Part shown: piece after piece, positions 53,568 to 64,000 of the stretch
Position numbering within the stretch: position 1 is the first letter of the stretch
Layout: every line of letters starts with the position of its first letter
From: Dolomedes plantarius
Lineage: Eukaryota > Arthropoda > Arachnida > Araneae > Dolomedidae
Length of the DNA stretch: 64,000 nucleotides
Assembly: GCA_907164885.2 (NCBI GenBank)
Contig: OU015490.1
Coordinates: 95,443,386-95,507,385, forward strand
Direction of reading: 5' to 3'
Position numbers and translations under genes: made by a program
The notes under the pieces: model-generated
What the model was told of the DNA's origin: nothing
What the model saw: only the letters and a program-made list of their open reading frames with translations
Databases searched by the model: none

Positions 53568-54905
53568 AGATATATATAAATGCAAAGCGAAACCGAGAAG
53601 ATTGTATAGAGATATTTTCGAAAATGTCTCGCGTCATTGAGATAAAAGCTAAATTGCTCAAATACGTGCACTTACCTACATTGTGTTTCATATCAGAGAT
53701 GATAAGCTGTCGACAGCTACAAAGGAACTCCTACCGCGAGGTATGATCAGGCCGAATTTTATTTCAATACAATCTTAGACAGGTCAAAATTTCATTGCTC
53801 GTAAAAAGATGGCTGAATAATTATTATCTAACAATGTTTTCCTTACAAGACCATATAGGCTGAAATATTTGGATATTGTTTTTCCCAATGAGCTACTTCT
53901 GTGATATCAATTAAATGTGAGCTGGAAAGTAAATTTTTACTGCCCCTTCGATCTATTTAGGTGAGATGTTTCATGAAACATTTCAAATCCAAAGACAAAA
54001 AAAAAAAAAAAAATTAAAGAAAGAAAGAAATAAATAAAAGCCGCAAGCAAATTCTGGAAATAGTTTGAGTCAGTTTGTGTGAGGGCAAATTAACAACGCA
54101 TTTTTTCTAAGACTTTTTTATAAATCATCTTTATGTGTTAAACACTAAGGCTGCTATGTACTAAGAAATAGATCGTATTTCCCTTTTCCTCTTCTTGCAG
54201 ACTCTTGTGGTGGGAGGAGTCCAGTTGACAATTCGAGAATTTCACCCCCCCTTAGTATTGACATTTTGAGGGATTGTAATGGCTCTCTTTCTATAGGGGG
54301 GTTAAGCGCTGCCCCCAAATTTTTTATTTAAAATATATTTTTGTCCACTATTTACAGGTACATAAATGCTGATAATCAAATAAAATTGGTATTGTCAGAT
54401 AGCCTGTACTTTTCTGCAAAGCGCTACAGGATTCATTTTATAAATTTCGTCCATCGAAGGAATTTATGAGCGTTTAAAACACACTATACCAGATTTTTCC
54501 CCGAATAATTTAAATTTTAAAATATTAATTGCAGTTTTTAAAAAAAAAACGAAAAATGTACACAAATGTAAAATTTCTTTCTCTATGACGGAGTACAATT
54601 TAAAAAAAAATCTTTGAATCCCAGTCGGTAAACCCCACGGACAAATTTTCTCCATAGGTTAACATTGAGGTGAACGAATCCAATGGGGTTAGTAAATACC
54701 GGCCTTAAGTTTACCTTCGAAACCAACTTAGTTATAAGTTTTTGGTGCAGAACTTCATCATATGCGTCTGCATCTGAATCCAAGACCAAGAAAAAATAAT
54801 TTAACGGTCATTTACTTCTCATATCGGGCCCGTAAATCAAAGGAGAGGGAAATTTTCGCTCTTCTTTTGATCCGTCTCGAAGGGTTTGTATTTCGTTATT
54901 TATTT
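53568..54905. other. No gene seen
   Basis: Includes an A-rich run (about 53995-54040). Two overlapping small minus-strand frames (54464-54789) show no recognisable domain. Confidence 0.4.
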
Positions 54906-54910
54906 TAAAA

Positions 54911-55480
54911 CTAGCTGAAGTACCCGACGATGCCCGGGATTTTAAGAATGTTTGTTGTTAACCAAAATCAATTTAAAAATTAACACAGTATAAATAACAT
55001 AAAAAATATATGTGAAATGTTATACACGTCTCAGAATTTCAGCCTTTCATCATTTTAATACTAAAATCTGAAAAGTAAAAATGTCAAATTCTCTAATATT
55101 TGTTAACCAAAATTAATTTAAAACTAAGCACAGTATAAATAACAGAAAAAAAACCTAGTGAAATCTATAAATATATAAATTTATAATAAACTCCTCAGCT
55201 AGAATTAGCCTTTCATCATTGGGGTAAAAAACAGAAGCTGGAATTACAGGTTCAGCAGAAATTTCCAATAGAACAATGATATGACTGCAGCCTTTCCTCT
55301 TAAAAAATAAAGTGTTTGATTGAGAGCTGCAAACCATTCAACTCCTCTCCACATTTAACTCCTATAAACATCCTCCACATATTAAATTCCTTTTCTCTCC
55401 ATAATAAACTCCTCAGAATTTTGGTATATTCAGCCTTTCATCATAGTACCACTAAAATCTGAAACATCCTCTCCAGAAAT
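54911..55480 (+). repeat. Dispersed repeat H, copy 1
   Basis: It starts ACTAGCTGAAGTACCCGACG followed by ATGCCCGGGATTTTAAGAATG. The text AACCAAAATCAATTTAAAAA, then CACAGTATAAATAACAT, recurs within this copy and in 57424-58000. Imperfect internal repetition is evident. No coding capacity. Confidence 0.65.
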
Positions 55481-56039
55481 ATAAATTTATTAATTTCAAT
55501 AATTAAACACACACAAATATATAAATTACGCAAAAGTTTTTTAACCAACATTTGAATAATTCGTAAATGAAAAAGCATATGAAAATAAAGATAAGAACTT
55601 CCGGAATCGAAATTAATTACCCTTAATTTTTAATTAATAAAAAACCAACATAATATGAATAAAAACGATAGTTGCTTAAAACCATATGAAAATAAAGCTA
55701 TTATAAAGATGATAATAATAAAAAAAGCATAAGATAATAATGCTCGCGCATGAAGTTAACGTTACGATATAAAGATAGTAATAATAATATAAACCGCGTG
55801 CATAAAATATTTAGCTTTTCAAGCGAAATAAATTGATTTTTAGAAAAAAACTACTTTTAATCGAGAAATTAAAATACATTGCACAAAATTTTAATTTTAC
55901 CAACTTTCCACCCTACAATTTACACCCTACTTCTTTTAAATAGGATGTAAATATAAAGTTTTAACAGCCAATTGAATGCCAGTTAAAAATAATGTGTGCG
56001 CATGAAGTTAACGTTACGATATAGAGATAGTAATAAAAA
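55481..56039. other. No gene seen
   Basis: AT-rich. The text GAAGTTAACGTTACGATATA occurs twice (about 55752 and 56005), part of an unassigned repeat. Confidence 0.4.
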
Positions 56040-56330
56040 TCTATATATATATAAAACAGTTCCGTAACTGACTAACTGACTGATTGACTGACTGACATAC
56101 AAAGTACAGACCAAACCGTTGAACCTGAAGGACTGAAATTTTGCATGGCGATTCTTCTTATAATGTAGGGGTGCACTAAGAAAGATTTTTGAAAAATTCT
56201 TCTTAGATTTTTTTAAATTAAATTTTTAATCTGTTTTTGTAACTTTTTTCAAGTTTGCATTTAAAATAATAATTTGAGGGTTGTAAAATTTATATCACGA
56301 AAAACATTCAAAAAATATTACATTCAAAAA
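56040..56330 (+). repeat. Dispersed repeat G, copy 2
   Basis: TATATATATAAAACAGTTCCGT start, GACTGACTGACATACA, then GGACTGAAATTTTGCATGG. It matches 51391-51620, and its later part matches copy 3. Confidence 0.75.
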
Positions 56331-56676
56331 ATATCATCTGTAGATAGAAAGGGGAGAGAAAATTTAAAGAAATGTAAATTTATAATGTACTCAGGGAATG
56401 TATTATTTTGGTTCTATATCAGAAAAATAATAAAATACATAAATCATAAAATAAAAAATATACATTAGCATATTGGGCACGAAGTTGCGTATCTTTCATG
56501 TAACATCAAACTCCCTTATTTTAATTCAAATGTTTAAAAAAATTTAAAAATAATAACATTTGAAAATTTCGCATAAGTTCATTTTGAAAAATTCATGTAT
56601 TTCATATATATCTTATTTATTCTGCACTTTGTAAAAAAATAGAAATATGCCTGTCAAAAAACAGTAGTCAACTGCC
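56331..56676. other. No gene seen
   Basis: AT-rich sequence between repeat G copy 2 and the CpG-rich block. Confidence 0.4.
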
Positions 56677-56912
56677 CCAGAGCGCGCGTTGCAACGCTCT
56701 CATGTGTACGGTCTAATTCAACACAAAGGAACTCGAGGCGCGCTGCAATCGCGCGATCTGCGTGGAACTCTCCAAACGCGCGTTGCAACGCGCGTTCTAG
56801 TAGAAGAGAGCGTTGCATGTGTACGCAATCGTTTGATCAGTTGTATTTTTCAACGCGCGATGCAACGCGCGTTAGAAAGCGCGCGTTGCAACGCTCTCAT
56901 GTGTACATAGCC
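56677..56912. repeat. CpG-rich palindromic block, likely MITE remnant
   Basis: GCGCGCGTTGCAACGCTCTC followed by ATGTGTAC appears at both ends in direct orientation (56682-56709 and 56879-56907). Between them are several self-complementary motifs (CGCGCGTTGCAACGCGCG). The ATGTGTACATAGCC edge resembles ends of PIF/Harbinger-type or related elements. The block interrupts repeat G between copies 2 and 3. Confidence 0.55.
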
Positions 56913-56914
56913 TA

Positions 56915-57423
56915 AAGGACTGAAATTTTGCATGGCGATTCTTCTTATAATGTAGGGGTGCACTAAGAAAGATTTTTGAAAAATTCTTCTTAGATTTTTT
57001 TAAATTAAATTTTTAATCTGTTTTTGTAACTTTTTTCAAGTTTGCATTTAAAATAATAATTTGAGGGTTGTAAAATTTATATCACAAAAAGATCATAAAA
57101 ATTCCTTGAAAATGAAATTCTTTTCGCATCTTTACCTCCATTTTCTAATTTTTGGTGAATTTTTAAAGATTAATTTTTACAATTTAATTTATTAAACGCT
57201 GATCATGTGATTTCTTTATCTGCTACTTTAAATAAATTAATCGTCACATAACAACGAAATAGACACAAAAAAATTAAAATAGTGGCGCCATCTACTGTAC
57301 GCTTGTGAATCGAGAGTTGTTGGTTATTTATTAATTAAAAATATTGGAAAGTTCTTGTGGATCTGTAAATATACATGTGGTAACAGTTTTAAAATTTATA
57401 AATTATCAACCTACACAGGTGAT
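56915..57423 (+). repeat. Dispersed repeat G, copy 3
   Basis: Begins at AAAGGACTGAAATTTTGCAT and is nearly identical to the corresponding part of copy 2 for about 160 bp, then follows copy 1 (TCACATAACAACGAAATAGAC). The start is cut by the CpG-rich block. Confidence 0.75.
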
Positions 57424-58100
57424 AATTTATCCGGCGTTGCCCGGGATTTTAAGAATGTTTGTTAACCAAAATCAATTTAAAAACTAAACACAGTATAAAT
57501 ATCATAGAATAAAAAGCATGTGAAATGTTATACACATGAATAAAAAGAAAACCCAACATAAAAAACCATAAATTTACAATAATTTCTTCAGAATTCAGCT
57601 AGATTTAGCGTTTCATCATTGGAGCAAAAAAACCCTGAAAAGTAAAGCATAAAATATATACATTTATAATAAACCACTAAAAGCTGAAAAGGAAAAATGT
57701 CAAATTGTCTTTAGGAAAGTAAAGCTGAAAAGTAAAAATGTCAAATTGTCGAATGTTTGTTAACCAAAATCAATTTAAAAACTAAATACAGTATAAATAA
57801 CATAGAAAAGATTTAGCCTTTATCATTGGAGCAAAAATTCCTGAAAAGTAAAACATAAAATACATAAATTTATAATAAACCTACCAAAATCCATTAAAAA
57901 AATAAACACAGTATAAATAACATAGAAAAAAAAGTATACGAAATGTTATACACATTAATAATATGAAAAATAAAATAAAATAAAATAATAATTTTTAAAA
58001 ATAATAAAATAAAATAAAAATAATTTTTAAAAATAATAAATAAAAATAATAATAATAATAATTTAAAAAATATTAAAATAAAAGCTGAAAATACAGGTTT
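57424..58100 (+). repeat. Dispersed repeat H, copy 2, with AT-rich low-complexity tail
   Basis: TTATCCGGCGTTGCCCGGG start followed by ATTTTAAGAATGTTTG as in copy 1. The unit AACCAAAATCAATTTAAAAA recurs about 280 bp later. An AAAT/AATA low-complexity tract (57960-58080) ends it. Confidence 0.65.
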
Positions 58101-58107
58101 AGCAAAA

Positions 58108-58182
58108 TCTGTACGATCCGTATTCGAACCCGCGTCGTGTAGTATAGTAAATGAACGCTCTTACCGAATGCGCCACAATAAC
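58108..58182 (-). other. tRNA-like sequence or SINE head
   Basis: The minus strand has an A-box-like D arm (TGGCGCATTCGGTAAGAGCG) and a B box (GGGTTCGAATAC). The bases flanking the T loop do not pair and no clear anticodon arm forms, so this is a tRNA-derived relic rather than a working tRNA gene. Confidence 0.5.
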
Positions 58183-58189
58183 ATGCTGG

Positions 58190-59575
58190 TGTATTGTGTA
58201 AATAGGAGAATATTTGTACTAAAATTACTGGAAAGTTGCTATGGGTTGGTGAATATACATGTATTTATGGAGTAAGAGGAGTTTTAAGTTAGAAATAAGT
58301 TAGCAGGATAGAAGCTTAGTCTTTAACTCTTCAATAGACACAAAGACATAAGCGAGGGGGTTGCAGTAGCGATTAAAAATGATCTTGTGACACTTAGCGT
58401 GGTTGATTCGAATTTTCCATCGCGTGTGATAGTGTCAATATGCCGTTGGATCCGATTTATTTTAGAGTATAAAATCTGACTTGAAAGATTATTATTTTCA
58501 TTTATTATTCTGGTTTAATATATAACTTGAAACTTTTTGATTTTATTTATTTTTATCTTTTCGCTCGCTGTTTGCCAGCTAAGCCTAACGTGGACGCCAT
58601 ATTCAGAGTGGTGATTCCACAAAGTGTAACATCTTACATTTAGTTTCAAAATTTTTGGTTTTTTATTAATTAAAAATCAACGGTAATTAATTTCGATTTT
58701 TGAAGTTCTTCAGACCCTCGGCTGTTTTTAAAGACGCCTGTATGTAAAATTTCACGATCGTTGCTCCTAAACTGTGGATTTCTATACAATTACAGAGATA
58801 CAAACATTCATTTTTATATATTAGATTACTCAGCTCGTAACCAAAATCTTTCCTAGTCTCTCTTCATTAATTTCTTTTATTGTAGTTTTTAACGGAATTG
58901 TTTTAATACAGTTTAGTTTCATCATTTTAGATGCTGCATTATAATATAAATGTATTTTTAACCGGCTGCCTGTTTCCACCGTTTTGAATATCAAGCGTAC
59001 AGTTTAGAATATGGAACCGTGTTGAATGAGTTTAAAATTTCATCCTGTGGTCAAATTGGGAATAGACCCTAAGCGGATGGTTAATAATCGAGAAAAAATT
59101 CAACACAATGGATATACTCCATGTAAACCCGTAGTTCTCTTTCTGAGTTAAAATAATTTGCAGCAGTTGTTAATTGGTATAGAAATGATTAAATTTCTAT
59201 TTTGTTAAGTCACATGGTAAAGGAACTTTGACTGGAAAGAAACTGCGTATCAAATTTTATTTATTTTATGGTAAGATGCTAAATATCTATAAATATGTTA
59301 TTCAGTTCGGTTCATTTTGGCTATAATTATGTAATAGAAAACTAAGAGACAAACACAAACTTAACGAAAAGAAATATTCAAAACTTCAAAACTCGAATAT
59401 TCAAACTCGAGAAAAGCTAGAGAGGAAGGAGGAGTTAAAACAGGAAAATGAGTAAATTTTACTAGAAGGCAAAGTAATGCTTTCATTAGATAATCTACTG
59501 TAAAACATGGGTGACTGACCAAAACCGCATATCATCGTTGTCAGACACTCCATAAAAACGTAAACGTACAATTCC
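58190..59575. other. No gene seen
   Basis: AT-rich sequence without recognised coding or repeat structure. Confidence 0.4.
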
Positions 59576-59579
59576 TGTT

Positions 59580-59850
59580 CACATCGTCACACATGGTATA
59601 GTGGTTAACGTCGTCAGCTTCCACACAGTGGGCTTGGGTTCAAATCCTGAATAAAGGTTGATTGTTACCGTGTTGTCCCTTCAGAAGGAGAAATTCTGAC
59701 TCACCTAAATGGTGCTCCCATAATAAAGTAGCCAGTAAGACTTCGCGAAGAATGTCTCACGAGAAGTGCCTCCACATTAAGAAAAAAGCAGTAGATTTCT
59801 GTTTACTGATCTTGAAACAACGTCTAAGAGGTAAAAGAATACAAGAGTAG
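59580..59850 (+). mobile_element. tRNA-derived SINE-like element
   Basis: The plus strand has an A box (TGGTATAGTGG at about 59595) and a B box (GGGTTCAAATCC at about 59637) in tRNA spacing. A non-tRNA body follows. The stems are incomplete. The right end is not defined, and no poly-A tail is visible. Confidence 0.45.
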
Positions 59851-60004
59851 AAACCTTTAAATTATATTTCACAGCCTCAGACTAGCCCTTTTAAAGGAAA
59901 CTGTCTCAAGTCGACCTCAAATTTGACCTGAACTGAAGAACGCACCTGAAGAGAGAACCTGAAGTCGAGAACTCACTTCAGATCTGTAAACTGCGAAAAT
60001 CGAC

Positions 60005-60770
60005 AAAGAAGAGTTGAAAATATCTTCCTACCGCAGTGATTCAGAAGAGTTGAAAATATCTTCTGACAGCAGTGACTCAGAAGAGGAGTTGAAAATATTT
60101 TCGGACAGCAGTGATTTAGAAGAGTTGAAAAAATCTTTGGACCGCAGTGATTCATAAGAGTTGAAAGTATCTTCGGACCACAATGATTCAGAAGGGTTGA
60201 AAGTATCTTCGGACCACAATGATTCAGAAGGGTTGAAAGTATCTTCGGACCACAATGATTCAGAAGAGGAGTTGAAAGTATCTTCGGACCACAATGATTC
60301 AGAAGAGGAGTTGAAAGTATCTTCGAACCGCAATAATTCAGAAGAGGCGTTGAAAATATCTTCTGACAGCAGTGACTCAGAAAAGGAGTTGAAAATATCT
60401 TCGGACAGCAGTGATTTAGAAGAGTTGAAAAGATCTTCGGGCTGCAGTGATTCATTAGAGTTGAAAAGATCTTCGGGCCGCAGTGATTCATTAGAGTTGA
60501 AAGTATCCTCGGACTACAATGATTCAGAAGAGGAGTTGAAAGTATCTTCGGACCCCATTGATTCAGAAGAGGCGTTGAAAATATCGTCTGACAGCAGTGA
60601 GTCAGAAAAGGAGTTGAAAATATCTTCATACAGCAGTGATTTAGAAGAGTTGAAAATATCTTCTGACAGCAGTGACTCTAAAGAGTTGAAAAGATCTTCG
60701 GACCGCAGTGATTCATAAGAGTCGAAAATATCTTCGGACCACAATGATTCAGAAGAGGAGTTAAAAATAA
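60005..60770 (+). repeat. Frame-preserving minisatellite, Ser/Asp/Glu-rich
   Basis: About 20 imperfect units of 33-39 bp (core GAGTTGAAAATATCTTCGGA then CAGTGATTCAGAA). Units keep multiples of three, so one plus frame reads ELKISSDSSDSEE-like blocks for about 700 bp, interrupted by TAA codons at about 60154 and 60716. An open stretch covers 60161-60718 (185 residues). The complementary strand is also open (60629-59973). No promoter or splice signals are evident, so I do not call a gene. Confidence 0.85.
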
Positions 60771-61830
60771 ATGGTAAACCTATTTTTCAAGACTACAACT
60801 TTCTCTAGTCAGGTTGAACGGTGACATAACACCCAGGTGTCTTAAAAATGAATACGAAAAGTTTGATACACATAAAAAAACGCGTGGAGGGCATAAAGGC
60901 AAAATAATGGTTTATAAATTTTATTAGACCACCCTTGATCCGTCTGTTATATCACTTATTTCTTATATTTTACGAAGAACTTAATTTAATTTTCATATTT
61001 ATTGGGAATGAGGGTTTATTTTAAAAAATTCTTTCGGTTATATCAATGCGTTCGTATTATCTATAATATAGGAAATGCAATCGGCTAATCCTCCAATTCT
61101 GAGAAAAAATTGCTGTGGACAAAGAACGCTTTTGACGATACTGTTTTTGGTTGATTTTTCTTTTTTAAAGCAGATGAAGTTCTATCTTCCTCGGATTTCA
61201 TCAATATTGTTCAGTAAGTAAGATTCGGAAAATAAACTAATTTGGCAAACTGTTGAAGGCAGTTTTGGGATTAATCACAACCCTTAAAACTCAAGAAAGG
61301 TCGAGATTCGACGTTAAAGAGACAAAAGTTGGGTAAAATAAAATGTATTAAAATCAAAGTTACTGCTTTTTTAATAAGCACAGATATTATGAGTGCTGTA
61401 GAATCAAAACTAGGAATCTCTATTTTTTTCAAAACTGAGTTAAATATTCTTTCTCATAGTATCTCAATCAGAAAGAATCTTTAACTTAGTTTTGAAAAAA
61501 AAATGGAAATAGTTAGTTTTGACCGTAGAGAAGCGCCTGCCGCATTAAGAGCGAAAAAAAAGTATTTCAATCAATTAAAAGGGAAAATTTTTGGAAAATG
61601 GCTTACAAACTAAAAACAGTTTGGTAATTTTTCCAAAGATGATTTAAAATATATAACTTCAAAAATGTGTATGATATACTCCTTTGCCCTTTTTCGGAAA
61701 AAAAGGTCTGATGAAGATTTCTAGTTCTGATCCCACATCACTCATATATGCCCTTAGGAAAAATTAAAAAACTAAACAACAAATGTATACCATGTAAACA
61801 ATTTAAAAATAAAAAGAACTGAGTTTGATA
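60771..61830. other. No gene seen
   Basis: AT-rich sequence; nothing recognised. Confidence 0.4.
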
Positions 61831-63742
<1,912 letters not shown>

Positions 63743-63756
63743 TATATATATATACT

Positions 63757-64000
63757 AGCTGAGTGGCAACCCGATTAAAAGATTAAAAGCTGTTTAATCA
63801 CTGTTAAAAATATATTAAAATTTTTTTAAATGAAATAATTATTTAAAATTCTCTTTTTCAAATTTCGGTTTCTGACTTTTGAAATAATTCTTTCAAATTT
63901 CCATTTTCAAATTTTGCTTTTTAAACAAAAAATTTCATTCAATTAGAAAAAATTCTAAATCTTTTAACTCCTCATTTCCTAAAACTAAAATTATTTGGAA
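63757..64000 (+). repeat. Dispersed repeat F, copy 2 (continues past the window)
   Basis: It begins ACTAGCTGAGTGGCAACCCG after a TA tract, as at 48450, and follows that copy with gaps to the window end. Confidence 0.7.

Noticed and set aside
58108..58182. Functional tRNA gene
   Set aside because: The T-arm does not pair and the anticodon arm is not clear.
59973..60629. Antisense open frame rich in FSTLLNHC repeats
   Set aside because: It mirrors the minisatellite on the other strand; the Ser/Asp frame is no better supported, so neither is called a gene.
60005..60770. CRISPR-like array
   Set aside because: Units are adjacent and imperfect with no unique spacers, and the sequence context is eukaryotic.

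Overview
The window is a eukaryotic, AT-rich stretch built almost entirely of transposable elements and simple repeats. I found no convincing host gene. The mix of Jockey-type LINEs with TAATG stop/start overlaps, a BEL/Pao element, Ty3/gypsy elements, a DUF4817-type mariner, Tc1, pogo, piggyBac and THAP-bearing P elements, plus many (TA)n tracts, fits an arthropod. A large arachnid (spider-like) genome is my best guess, but it is inference only.

1-9 kb: A mariner-superfamily DNA transposon (84-6639, TA target duplication, about 170-bp inverted ends) lies in an older Jockey fragment. Its transposase is split by a 4.7-kb Jockey LINE on the minus strand (402-5086) with a 14-bp target duplication. 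3'-end scraps of a third LINE family and a tRNA-like SINE follow. 9-12.9 kb: a truncated Ty3/gypsy element (LTR, gag, PR-RT-RH, no integrase).

12.9-28.6 kb: a P-element cluster. Copy A (13835-22808, 8-bp target duplication) carries a BEL/Pao retrotransposon (14331-20898) whose two 310-bp LTRs look identical. Inverted copy B (25252-27501) preserves the BEL empty site. A deletion derivative (C) and three copies of a roughly 770-bp fold-back MITE with TTAA duplications lie among them. Repeat R (about 12945-13834 and 33234-34143) preserves the empty site of P copy A.

28.6-40.3 kb: a second Jockey LINE with a 5' inversion of twin-priming type, then a piggyBac-like element interrupted by a family-C LINE, a partial duplicate of its right half with flanking DNA, and further family-C fragments. 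41.2-48.4 kb: a minus-strand Ty3/gypsy element with LTRs of about 547 bp in which integrase precedes reverse transcriptase (Gmr1-like order).

48.4-64 kb: (TA)n tracts holding a pogo/Tigger deletion derivative, an apparently intact Tc1 transposase gene (52240-53280), a small hairpin MITE and a dead Tc1 with long inverted ends, together with several uncharacterised dispersed repeats, two tRNA-like promoter sequences, a CpG-rich palindromic block and a frame-preserving Ser/Asp/Glu minisatellite. The window records successive insertions (hosts, guests, empty sites) rather than a cooperating gene set.
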